This document shows, in pieces, positions 1 through 7,426 of a stretch of DNA of 12,011 bases. Made by a program: the position numbers and the translations under genes. Each line of letters opens with the position of its first letter. Position 1 is the first letter of the stretch. Source of the stretch: an uncultured bacterium (GTDB lineage Bacteria > Bacillota > Clostridia > Lachnospirales > Lachnospiraceae); NCBI GenBank assembly GCA_947071365.1, contig CAMTFT010000016.1:1-12011 (forward strand), in the 5' to 3' direction. The notes under the pieces are model-generated. The model saw only the letters and a program-made list of their open reading frames with translations. It had not been told where the DNA came from and ran no database searches.

Positions 1-45
1 GATGTAGCTCCGTCTCGTGGGCTCGGAGATGTGTATAAGAGACAG
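1..45. other. Untrimmed Nextera i7 adapter and index (artefact)
   Basis: The contig opens with the end of the Illumina P7 primer (GAT), an 8-base index GTAGCTCC, then GTCTCGTGGGCTCGG and the Tn5 mosaic end AGATGTGTATAAGAGACAG. This is the Nextera read-2 adapter; I recall the index as N718. It is not genomic. Any reading frame that starts here with Met-Tyr-Lys-Arg-Gln is an adapter product. Confidence 0.98.
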
Positions 46-1203
46 GTCCAGGAGCCTCGGAACGGGATACAGAGGATTTGCTTCCTTATCCGCCCGCTTC
101 GCCATCTCCGGGATATCCTCTCTTCTGATCTCCGGAATCTTATCCGGAATATCCATCGAAGCATTCATATCCTTGATCCACTGAATGAACTCCGCGGAAG
201 CTTTGCCGTCGCTGGCATTCCTGTCAGAAATACCGGAGAGCCTTGAAAGCTTCGCCAGCTTCCTGCTGCAATCCGTTCCATATTCCTCCAGGAAATACGG
301 AAGGATCACCGCGTTTGCCAGTCCATGGGCAATTCCGTACTGGCCGCCCAGTGAGTGGGCTACCGCATGGACATAGCCGACATAGGAACGGGTAAACGAT
401 ACGCCGGCACAGTAGGAAGCCCTGAGCATCTGGCGGCGCGCCTCGATATCGCTTCCGTCCTCGTATGCGCGCCGGAGATATTTCACGATCAGACAGACCG
501 CTTCCTCTGACATATCCCGGGTCAGCTTGTTCGTGCTGTGGCCGATATATGCTTCCACTGCATGGGTAAGCGCATCCATTCCTGTCGTGGAGGTGAGGTG
601 CTTCGGCAGCCCCACCGTCAGATCCGGAACAAGCACCGCGTAATCCGGGATCAGCACAAAGTCATTGATGGGATACTTATAATGTGTCTCGTCATCGGTA
701 ATAACTGCCGCCAGCGTTGTCTCGCTGCCGGAACCGGCCGTTGTCGGAATGGCAATGGACAGCGGTGTCGGACGCAGGATCTTCAGAAGACCCTTCATTT
801 TGCTGACCGGAAGATTCGGGCGTGCCACCCTCGCGCCCACTATTTTTGCACAGTCCATGACCGAACCTCCGCCGATGGAAAGAATTGCCTGTGCGTCAAT
901 TTCATGGTAAAGCTGTGTGGCCTCCTCGATATTGCTGATCGTAGGATTCGGAACCGTTTTATCGTATACGGCAAAACGGATTCCAGCCTCCTCAAGCTTC
1001 TTCTCCAACCTCTGCGTTAGCGGATGACGGTGCGCTGTCCGGCCTGACACGATCAGCACGGAAGAGATCCCCTTCTTCTTAAGCAGCGGCGTAACGGATC
1101 CCATTCCATGGAGCAGCTTCGGCTCCTTATACGGGAGAACCGGCAACGCCAGCCAAAACGCCTTCTGATAAATACGGCAGTATGCTTTTTTCAGACTATT
1201 CAT
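46..1203 (-). CDS. Iron-containing alcohol dehydrogenase, 3' end cut by the contig edge
   Basis: NAD(P)-dependent group III alcohol dehydrogenase, expected to interconvert an aldehyde and a primary alcohol in the cytoplasm. The frame is open for 386 codons from ATG at 1203 to the adapter junction and has no stop. The family is about 385-400 residues long, so only a short C-terminal tail is missing. Visible motifs are the nucleotide-binding GGGSVMDCAK at residues 111-120, IPTTAGSGSE at 152-161, and GMDALTHAVEAY near 208-219. The expected metal ligands are Asp210, His214, His279 and His293, the last two in VHAVAHSLGG and IAHG; their spacing matches the FucO type. The tail reads DIPEMAKRAxKxANP, as is usual. 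AGGAGGG lies six bases before the ATG. It is the last known gene of the AOR operon, 17 bases after the ferredoxin stop. The exact substrate cannot be told. Confidence 0.95.
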
Positions 1204-1220
1204 AATAATCCCTCCTGACT

Positions 1221-1439
1221 TTATTTTTTTCTCATAACAATTGCGGCGATGGGACATGCCTTTTCACAGATTCCACAGCCAATGCAGTTCTCTTCCTCCG
1301 CCAGATACGCGATCGTATTGATATCGCCATGATATTTTGGTTCCCTGATCTTCAGGCAGTCCATCGGGCAGTTTTCCACGCAGACAGAACATCCTGCACA
1401 CGTTTTTTCATCGATATGAGGCTGCATTTTCTCTTTCAC
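1221..1439 (-). CDS. 2x[4Fe-4S] ferredoxin, GTG start
   Basis: Small cytoplasmic electron carrier of 72 residues with two classical cluster motifs: Cys14-Cys17-Cys20-Cys24-Pro (CAGCSVCVENCP) and Cys52-Cys55-Cys58-Cys62-Pro (CIGCGICEKACP). An extra Cys28 lies just after the first motif. I chose the GTG at 1439 because AGGAGG (1453-1448) sits eight bases upstream. A GTG at 1448 in the same frame would touch that site directly, and the ATG at 1427 would be about 20 bases away. The gene lies directly after the MoaD-like gene and two genes after AOR. It is therefore probably the redox partner, or an electron-transfer small subunit, of the aldehyde oxidoreductase. Whether it is soluble or a stable subunit is inference. 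Confidence 0.93.
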   Translation of the reverse strand: MKEKMQPHIDEKTCAGCSVCVENCPMDCLKIREPKYHGDINTIAYLAEEENCIGCGICEKACPIAAIVMRKK

Positions 1440-1440
1440 T

Positions 1441-1671
1441 TCAACCACCTCCTGCCGGGGACATCATGATCACCTCGTCCCCCTCCTGAAATCTGTAGTG
1501 CTTTCCCACTGATTTTCCATCTACGAGCACAAGCAGATCCTTTGCTTCTTTTTTTGTAAGGCCCGGAACGCTTTTCCATAATTCCTGTAATGTCTTCGCA
1601 TTGCTTTCAAAAGAGGGCACCCCCGCCTTCAATCGCGCAACGCCGAAAATTCTCACTTTAATCTTACTCAT
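1441..1671 (-). CDS. MoaD/ThiS-family sulfur carrier-like protein
   Basis: A 76-residue beta-grasp protein with the MoaD opening VRIFGVARLKAG at residues 6-17 and the C-terminal tail MSPAGGG. The terminal Gly-Gly is the part that is adenylated and thiocarboxylated to carry sulfur in molybdopterin synthesis. AOR loci often hold such a MoaD-like gene beside the enzyme, where it is thought to serve pterin cofactor supply or maturation. The ATG at 1671 overlaps the AOR stop (TAA, 1666-1664) by eight bases, and AAAGGAG abuts it directly, so translation is probably coupled to AOR. Its last glycine codons form the ribosome site of the downstream ferredoxin. No MoaE or MoeB gene lies in the window. 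ThiS-like function is less likely given the context. Confidence 0.9.
   Translation of the reverse strand: MSKIKVRIFGVARLKAGVPSFESNAKTLQELWKSVPGLTKKEAKDLLVLVDGKSVGKHYRFQEGDEVIMMSPAGGG
1448..1453 (-). promoter_or_regulatory. Ferredoxin ribosome binding site inside the MoaD-like C-terminal codons
   Basis: On the minus strand AGGAGG falls in the codons GCA GGA GGT for Ala-Gly-Gly at the end of the MoaD-like protein, eight bases before the ferredoxin GTG at 1439. One sequence serves both the Gly-Gly tail and translation initiation of the next gene. Confidence 0.75.
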
Positions 1672-3595
1672 CTCCTTTGATTTCCAGCCTTTGAAGCAGT
1701 CTTTCCGTGGGCAGGCCCCGGCGATCCCATCCTCTGGCATGATAATATACTTTTTTCAGCTTCCGAAGCGGCACTTTTGAAGCCGGATTCTTCGGGTCCT
1801 GTACTTCCTTCACAAGACGTCCCGGCAAAATATCATTTTTGGAGGTTACGCCAAAGCGCCGGTTCAGCTCACGTTCCAGGTTGTAGCCGCGCTCTCCGCA
1901 CCGCACATACTTTCCAAACGGCATTTTCATCCCGGTCACATACTCAAATCCCTTCGTGTGATGGAACACCGGCAGATGGAAAAATGCGATCTCCGGAAAC
2001 TTATTGATGATCCTCACCACGCAGCCGCAATACGGCAGAACCTTATTTACCGCCCTCGTGTACCAGGCATTCGGATGGTTCATAAGCGGCGACGGGAAAA
2101 ACGCGTAACTCGTAAAAAGACACTGGCCCGTAGCGGAGATCATCTCCATCAGATCCTGGAACAGCATGGTCAGATCGCCTTTTCCATGGTACGTCGTCTG
2201 ATCGACGGCCAGCCCAAGGCCCTCCAGAATCGTGAGATACCCTCCGTTTAAATGACAGCCGCCCCGGTTGCTCACTGCATAACCAAGGCCAAGGCCCACC
2301 GCTTTTCTCGGCTCATAGGCGGCAAGCTCCATGCCCTTTACATGGTTCGCGAACTCTTTTCCGCCGTACTTTTCCGACAGGCGCTTACTTCCCTGTGCCA
2401 GCTCCTCCCCGATGCCTTTCCGGTAAGCGATCTTTTCGAAGAGATCCATCATCCCCTCCACCTGGGAAAATTCCAGCCCGTTTTTCCAGATTCCCTTTTC
2501 ATTTGCCTCCATGGCATATGCAATCGTATTCGCGCAGGAGATCGTATCCAGTCCCAGCTCATCCAGTTCATTGTTCCATTTCAGGATCGCTTCCAGATCA
2601 TTATTCAGGAGCCCGCTTCCCAGAAGTACAAGCGTCTCCAGCTCCGGCCCCTTTACCTTCTTTCCGTCTATCTCAACGGTGCGGGCGCATTTGATGGGGC
2701 ACGTCAGACATCCCTTATTTACGATATTGTATTTTTCTGCCAGAAACTCCCCGCTTATCTTTTCAAAATCCTCATACTCGCCATATTTATAATTCTTCGT
2801 GGCAAGCATCTGCCGCATCTGCATGGAGCTTACAAGCCCCGCCGTTCCAAGACGCGGCAACTGGTTCCCGGTCAGCGGATGCTTTTTCAGATATCGGAAC
2901 CACTTCTGCGTGTGCTTCACCATCTTCTCTTTTTCCGCTACCTTTACTTCCCTGGTGCCTCCGGCACAGACTGCCTTCAGATTCATCCAGCCCATGACAG
3001 CCCCGGCGCCTCCGCGGCCGGCAACACGCTCATTCGATACGATACAGGAATACAGCACCTGATTTTCCCCGGCCGGCCCGATACAGATCTTTCCGTTTTT
3101 CCGCACACGTCCGTTCTTCATCCGCAGCTTCTCATCCAGAGCCTGCTGCGTTTCGGATGTTTTCAGTCCCCACAGATCCTGCGCGTCATGAATCTCCACC
3201 TTATCATTCTGAATTTCGATCCACGATGGAGCTTCACATCTTCCCTTCAATACCAGCGCGTCCAGCCCGGCCTTCTTCAGATAATATCCAAAATTCCCGC
3301 CGCAGTTGGAGGATGTAATATATCCCGTAAGCGGCGATATCGTAGAGATATTGAAGCGGCTGGAGCTCGGAGCCCCGGAACCCGTCAGCGGCCCCGTTGA
3401 AATAATAAGAAGATTTTCCTTCGAAAAAGCCTTTTCCGTCCCGTTCAGATTATCGTAAAGAATCTTTGCCGCCATCGTCTTTCCGCCGATAAAAAGCTCT
3501 CTCTCCCTGTCCGAGAAAGGATATTCCGTGCATTCCCTGCTGCCAAGGTCGATCTGAAGCACCTTTCCCATATACCCGCCGTATTCCGTCGGCAT
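1664..3595 (-). CDS. aor: Aldehyde ferredoxin oxidoreductase (tungsten/molybdopterin, AOR family)
   Basis: Catalyses aldehyde + water to carboxylate with transfer of two electrons to ferredoxin; the reverse is possible with strongly reduced ferredoxin. Family enzymes carry a bis-pterin tungsten centre and one [4Fe-4S] cluster. The 643 residues cover all three AOR domains: an N-terminal beta domain with IGGKTMAAKILYDNL near 36-50, the pterin-binding GRGGAGAVMG at 194-203, and the ELGLDTIS motif at 346-353. The cluster ligands Cys296-Cys299-Cys303 (CLTCPIKC) and Cys492 match Pyrococcus AOR 288/291/295/494. GERGYNLER at 567-575 and the tail YYHARGWDRRGLPT are also typical. I chose the ATG at 3595, eight bases after GAGG; the same frame also has ATG 3601 and GTG 3604. 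The residues before NLKAV are Trp-Met instead of the usual Ser-Lys. Mo versus W and the substrate cannot be read from sequence. Confidence 0.97.
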   Translation of the reverse strand: MPTEYGGYMGKVLQIDLGSRECTEYPFSDRERELFIGGKTMAAKILYDNLNGTEKAFSKENLLIISTGPLTGSGAPSSSRFNISTISPLTGYITSSNCGGNFGYYLKKAGLDALVLKGRCEAPSWIEIQNDKVEIHDAQDLWGLKTSETQQALDEKLRMKNGRVRKNGKICIGPAGENQVLYSCIVSNERVAGRGGAGAVMGWMNLKAVCAGGTREVKVAEKEKMVKHTQKWFRYLKKHPLTGNQLPRLGTAGLVSSMQMRQMLATKNYKYGEYEDFEKISGEFLAEKYNIVNKGCLTCPIKCARTVEIDGKKVKGPELETLVLLGSGLLNNDLEAILKWNNELDELGLDTISCANTIAYAMEANEKGIWKNGLEFSQVEGMMDLFEKIAYRKGIGEELAQGSKRLSEKYGGKEFANHVKGMELAAYEPRKAVGLGLGYAVSNRGGCHLNGGYLTILEGLGLAVDQTTYHGKGDLTMLFQDLMEMISATGQCLFTSYAFFPSPLMNHPNAWYTRAVNKVLPYCGCVVRIINKFPEIAFFHLPVFHHTKGFEYVTGMKMPFGKYVRCGERGYNLERELNRRFGVTSKNDILPGRLVKEVQDPKNPASKVPLRKLKKVYYHARGWDRRGLPTERLLQRLEIKGDE

Positions 3596-3600
3596 GATCA

Positions 3601-3630
3601 TCACCTCTTTCTTACTTTATATATTTTCAT
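3601..3630 (-). CDS. Possible nine-codon leader peptide before AOR
   Basis: On the minus strand, AGGAG (3641-3637) is followed six bases later by ATG and the nine codons MKIYKVRKR, then TGA at 3603-3601. It is in a different frame from AOR. The TGA overlaps an in-frame AOR ATG (TGATG at 3603-3599) and ends just before the chosen AOR start. It could couple or regulate AOR translation, or simply be a chance short frame. It is rich in basic residues (five Lys/Arg in nine). Its reality is uncertain. Confidence 0.35.
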   Translation of the reverse strand: MKIYKVRKR

Positions 3631-3672
3631 AAAATTCTCCTGCGAAGTTCTCCCTGTGTCCGGGCAGGCTTT

Positions 3673-4131
3673 CTAACTGACATTGCCATCTGAACTTTCA
3701 CAGTACAACACCTCATCCCCTCTGCAAATCATTCCGCCCCTCTGCACCGCCGCAAAACAACAGCTCTTCTTCAGGCGGCACTGCCTCCCATCCTGCACCC
3801 TGCTGCACTCCGGGAAACATTTCTTGCCCTTCTGCGTGATCTCCAGAAGAACATCTCCGATCCTCAAAAGGCCGCCCCGCTGCCACTTCTCCGGCATGGC
3901 TCCTCCAATGAGAATATTTTCCTGAAACCGCGAAAGGCAGAGCCCTTCTTCGTTCTCCTCTTCGATCCAGCGGCGGCATTCCTCATCCAAAATACATACC
4001 TGGCCTTTTTTACTTCCGTAATGGCAGTCGCCGCATATTCCCTTTTCCGCCTCCAGAATCAGCCTTTCCTCTTCACAAAAATTTTCTCCTTTATTTTTCT
4101 GGAGCTTCAATGATATTACTGTTCCTGACAT
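3673..4131 (-). CDS. MOSC-domain protein, cysteine-rich
   Basis: A 152-residue stand-alone MOSC protein. The family binds molybdenum cofactor and transfers sulfur through cysteine; small MOSC proteins commonly sit beside moeA in Clostridia. Visible family features are GDCHYG at residues 34-39, QVCILDEE near 44-51, ENILIGG near 71-77, and GKKCFPEC at 102-109 followed by a Cys-rich stretch to 125. There are 13 cysteines in 152 residues, more than catalysis alone would need; a metal or cluster site is possible but unproven. The ATG at 4131 is preceded by GGGGAG with eight bases of spacing and overlaps the end of the MoeA fusion gene by 16 bases, so the two are probably translationally coupled. 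A 77-base gap separates its stop from the AOR start, the longest gap inside this operon. Confidence 0.88.
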   Translation of the reverse strand: MSGTVISLKLQKNKGENFCEEERLILEAEKGICGDCHYGSKKGQVCILDEECRRWIEEENEEGLCLSRFQENILIGGAMPEKWQRGGLLRIGDVLLEITQKGKKCFPECSRVQDGRQCRLKKSCCFAAVQRGGMICRGDEVLYCESSDGNVS

Positions 4132-6032
4132 AATACGATCTCCCCGGCTCTCTCCCACGTGTATCCGCCCAGCTCCCCGAGTTTCTTGTGAAACTCGCTG
4201 CATTTCAGTATCTCAATAAACGCTTTGATAAAAGGCAGCTCAAGGAACCTGACAGGCACCGCAAAATCGTACTCTTCATCTCCCACCGGAATAAAATCAA
4301 GATTCATGGAAATGGAGGCGGAGCGGATCCCCATTCCCGCATCTGCGCTGTCACTGTCCACCAGTGCGGCAACTGCCATATGAGTAGAAGCTTCCCTGTC
4401 ATAGCCCCGGATCTCCTCAGGAGCTATCCCAAGCAGTTTTAACTTATGGTCAAACAAAAGCCTTGTCCCGGCACCCTTCTGCCTGTTTACAAACCGGATT
4501 CCCTTCAGGTCTTCGATTCCCCTGATATTCAGCGTATTTCCTTTTTTCACCATGATTCCCTGCACGCGGCCCACGCCTTTGATCAGCGCCATGGGCTCCC
4601 GGAAAAGCTTTCTGATATAAGAAATGTTGTAGCTTCCCGTTTCCTCATCCAGCAGATGGATCGGTGCCAGATGTGCTTCACCGCGGCGGAGCGCCATCAG
4701 GCCGCCCATGCTTCCCACGTGGGTACTTGAAACGTTCATCCCCGGATACCGGTCCGGCATCAGATCCGCGATCACATCCAGAATCAGGTCGTGGCTGCCA
4801 ATCACTACCGCTGTGCTGCGGATCTCATCGATATCGCGGTACAGCTCCACCTGTACCTTTTCCCCCGCTTCACAGCCCTCACAGTTCTGCTCGATCACAC
4901 AGAAGCCGTCTGCCCTCACCAGAGACATCGCCGCTCCCGCTCCTCTGGCAAGAGGAGCCGCAACTATTTTATCTCCTACGCATCCCACTTTCACCCGGAC
5001 ATATTCTTTGTGTTTCAGACTGGATACCAGCCGTTTTGAAATGACCGCCTCCACCGTCTTATTCTTCTTTCCCGTCCTCTGCCCCAGATATTCGAGAACA
5101 GGCGTTACGAAATTTTCAAATCCGATAAAAGCCGACACCGGATATCCCGGCAGGCCGATAACCGGACGGCCGTTCACAATGGCTAGGATCACCGGTTTTC
5201 CCGGCTTGATCGCCACACCGTGGATCAATACCTCCCCCAGCTCACGCAGTACATGGACGGTATAATCCTCCGTCCCTGCGCTGGACCCGGCGTTGATGAT
5301 CACCATATCGAATTCCTCTGCGGCACGCTTTACCGCGTCCCTGATTTTTATGTAATCATCCTCCACCGGCGCAAACCGCACAGCCTGCGCACCCTGAGAG
5401 ATGATCATATTTTCAAACATGCGGGAATTGGATTCTATGATGTCGCCCTCCTTCGGCTGTGTGCCCGGCTCTATCATCTCCGTTCCCGTCGGAAAAACCG
5501 CTACCCGAGGCGTTTTTACCACCTCGATCTCCACAATGCCCGCCGACAGCAGCACTCCCACATCGATGGGACGGATGCGGTGATGTCCCGGAAGGATCAT
5601 CTCCCCCGCCACGATATCCTCCCCGATAGGCCGGATATGCTGCCACGGAGCTGCCGGAGCAATGATCCTGACATGATCCTCCCGGTCTGTTTCCAGCAGG
5701 TCTTCCGCCATGATCACAGCGTCATACGGCTCCTTTATGGGATCTCCGGTATCCACGATCCTGTAATCCTCTCCCAGCACAAGCTCCACCGGATAAAATT
5801 CACTGGCATTCTCTGTACGCTCTGCCACAACGGCAATTCCGTCCATAGCCGCCGAATTATACAGCGGAGAGCAGTATTTTGCATAAACCGCCCGGCCCGT
5901 GATCCTGTTCAGGGACTCCGTCACCGGAATCACCTCATGCTCCGGCTTCACCGTTCTTCTGACCGCTTCCATGTAGAGCTCCAGCGCTTCATCCACCGGC
6001 GTCGTTTTCAGATACAGATTTCTTTTTCCCAT
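4116..6032 (-). CDS. MoeA fused to a C-terminal periplasmic-binding-protein-like domain
   Basis: The N-terminal part (about residues 1-400) is a full MoeA molybdopterin molybdenumtransferase, which inserts molybdate or tungstate into adenylylated molybdopterin. Motifs are NSAAMDGIAVVA at 59-70, RPIGEDIVAGEMILPG at 134-149, VAVFPTGTEMIEPG at 177-190, NAGSSAGTEDYT at 247-258, and IKPGKP plus GLPGYPVSA at 275-301. Residues about 405-638 form a type-2 binding-protein-like domain, including IGSHDLILDVIADLM, HVGSMGGLMALRRGEAHLAP and GAGTRLLFD; this architecture is known as MoeA/LysR-substrate-binding in Clostridia. There is no signal peptide or DNA-binding helix-turn-helix, so it acts in the cytoplasm, perhaps binding oxyanion or pterin. 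ATG 6032 has AAAGGAA six bases upstream. It follows a second, plain moeA by 26 bases, which suggests a division of labour. Confidence 0.94.
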   Translation of the reverse strand: MGKRNLYLKTTPVDEALELYMEAVRRTVKPEHEVIPVTESLNRITGRAVYAKYCSPLYNSAAMDGIAVVAERTENASEFYPVELVLGEDYRIVDTGDPIKEPYDAVIMAEDLLETDREDHVRIIAPAAPWQHIRPIGEDIVAGEMILPGHHRIRPIDVGVLLSAGIVEIEVVKTPRVAVFPTGTEMIEPGTQPKEGDIIESNSRMFENMIISQGAQAVRFAPVEDDYIKIRDAVKRAAEEFDMVIINAGSSAGTEDYTVHVLRELGEVLIHGVAIKPGKPVILAIVNGRPVIGLPGYPVSAFIGFENFVTPVLEYLGQRTGKKNKTVEAVISKRLVSSLKHKEYVRVKVGCVGDKIVAAPLARGAGAAMSLVRADGFCVIEQNCEGCEAGEKVQVELYRDIDEIRSTAVVIGSHDLILDVIADLMPDRYPGMNVSSTHVGSMGGLMALRRGEAHLAPIHLLDEETGSYNISYIRKLFREPMALIKGVGRVQGIMVKKGNTLNIRGIEDLKGIRFVNRQKGAGTRLLFDHKLKLLGIAPEEIRGYDREASTHMAVAALVDSDSADAGMGIRSASISMNLDFIPVGDEEYDFAVPVRFLELPFIKAFIEILKCSEFHKKLGELGGYTWERAGEIVLCQEQ

Positions 6033-6058
6033 AATGTATTCCTTTCAGACAAAATGCA

Positions 6059-7288
6059 TCAAAACAAATGTACAAATACATGCTCGCCGCTGCGAAGCCC
6101 TTCCTGATTCACTTCCGTTAACACGTATCCATCCGCCTGTGTCAGCGTGCTCATCAGGCCGGATTTTCCGAACACCGGACGCGCCGCGTAGCCGCTCCCG
6201 GACGGTATCAGCTTCACCATCTGGCACGTTGCCCTTCCCGGCGCACCGGGAATATTGGATTCCAGTATGGCCGGGATGCACAGCTTATCCTTTTCATGAA
6301 ACATCCTCTTCTGCATCCAGATGACCAGCAGCTCAAATACCATCATCGCCGCCACCGGATGGCCGGGCAGCCCTATGAGAAGCGTCCGGGACGCGTCATC
6401 CGTTCCGATGATAGTCGGTTTTCCGGGCTTAAGCGCCAGACCGTGAGTATAAACGCCCGGTTCGGCAATTTTATCGATCAGCCTGGCCGTCATGTCCTTC
6501 TTTCCCTGGGAGCTCCCGCCGGAGATCACAACAATGTCACATGTCTCAAGAGATCGCCTCAGTGCCTGTTCCAGAAGTTCCTCTTCGTCCTTAAGCGTAA
6601 CAGTCTCCACTACCTCCATTCCATGCTCCCGCGCCAGTGTACAGATCGCACTGGTATTGATATCATAGACCTCGCAGGCCGTTTTTTCCTCCCCGGGGAG
6701 AACGAGCTCATCCCCCGTCGATATGACCATCAGACGCCACGGCTTAAATACCTCCACCTGCTCTTTCCCAATGGACGCAAGCACTCCGATGCTCTTTGCA
6801 TCCAGCCGCGTCCCCTGATCCAGAAGAAGCTGTCCCTTTCTGGCATCCTCCCCGATCTGCACCACCGCATTTCCCGGGGAAACGGCGCTGTAGATGGCCA
6901 CGCTTTTTTCGTCAAACAATTCCGTATATTCCACCATTACCATACCATCCGCCCCGTCCGGCAGCATTCCCCCGGTGGGAACATACGCGCATTCACCGCT
7001 TTTTAAGGTATGGACCGCAGGATGTCCAATAGCAACCTCCTCCACAATATCAAGAAAAACAGGGATACTCTCTCCTGCCCCCTGCGTATCTCTGGCGATC
7101 ACAGCATAGCCATCAACGGTCGAACGCCTGAAATCCGGCACCATCTCCGGACAGTAGACCGGCTCAGCCAGGCATCTGCCCGCTGATTCCTGCAAAGATA
7201 CTTGCTCTGTCTTTGTGAAAACATCCTGCAGGGACGATAACATTTTCTCCCTGGCCTGCTCAAGGGAATCCACCTTTAAAAACTTCAT
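6059..7288 (-). CDS. moeA: Molybdopterin molybdenumtransferase MoeA
   Basis: A standard-length MoeA (409 residues) for the last step of molybdenum/tungsten cofactor synthesis. Visible motifs are STVDGYAVIARDT at 56-68, VPTGGMLPDGADGMVMVEY at 103-121, the stretch IGEDARKGQLLL at 145-156, VISTGDEL at 188-195, ISGGSSQGKKDMT at 255-267, and LKPGKP and GLPGHPVAA at 286-314. ATG 7288 has AAAAGGAG with eight bases of spacing. It is the first gene of the minus-strand operon and is preceded by a 232-base divergent intergenic region with a hairpin in its leader. With the neighbouring MoeA fusion there are two MoeA domains in one operon; in other W-using organisms paired MoeA proteins have been proposed to separate Mo from W insertion, but which does what here is unknown. 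Confidence 0.96.
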   Translation of the reverse strand: MKFLKVDSLEQAREKMLSSLQDVFTKTEQVSLQESAGRCLAEPVYCPEMVPDFRRSTVDGYAVIARDTQGAGESIPVFLDIVEEVAIGHPAVHTLKSGECAYVPTGGMLPDGADGMVMVEYTELFDEKSVAIYSAVSPGNAVVQIGEDARKGQLLLDQGTRLDAKSIGVLASIGKEQVEVFKPWRLMVISTGDELVLPGEEKTACEVYDINTSAICTLAREHGMEVVETVTLKDEEELLEQALRRSLETCDIVVISGGSSQGKKDMTARLIDKIAEPGVYTHGLALKPGKPTIIGTDDASRTLLIGLPGHPVAAMMVFELLVIWMQKRMFHEKDKLCIPAILESNIPGAPGRATCQMVKLIPSGSGYAARPVFGKSGLMSTLTQADGYVLTEVNQEGLRSGEHVFVHLF

Positions 7289-7338
7289 CTTCGCGACTCC
7301 TTTTCTGCGAAAAATTACCTCTTCATATCTCCCGGTAC

Positions 7339-7365
7339 AGCGTATCAGGAATCCTCGGACACGCT
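7339..7365 (-). promoter_or_regulatory. Hairpin in the moeA 5' leader
   Basis: On the minus strand AGCGTGTC pairs with GATACGCT over eight base pairs around an 11-base loop, 50-77 bases upstream of the moeA ATG. One pair is G-U in the minus-strand RNA but an A-C mismatch in the plus-strand RNA, so the structure favours the moeA transcript. No U run follows, so it is not a typical terminator. A cofactor-responsive leader (Moco/Tuco type) is conceivable, but I cannot show that fold. Confidence 0.35.
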
Positions 7366-7426
7366 ATCTGGATTTCTCCGCGATCATCTCTTTGGACATA
7401 AACCGGCGGAATACTTTCATTGCTTT

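Noticed and set aside
31..246. Short plus-strand reading frame beginning MYKRQ
   Set aside because: It starts in the Nextera adapter and runs antisense to the alcohol dehydrogenase.
2252..3400. 382-residue plus-strand open frame
   Set aside because: It is antisense to AOR, which has full family motifs; the translation has no recognisable domain and is low-complexity in composition.
5220..6107. 295-residue plus-strand open frame rich in His and Arg
   Set aside because: Shadow of the MoeA fusion gene, with the His/Arg bias typical of antisense frames.
7364..7420. 18-codon minus-strand frame (MKVFRRFMSKEMIAEKSR) ending at the moeA leader hairpin
   Set aside because: No ribosome site precedes any of its start codons, so I do not call it a leader peptide.
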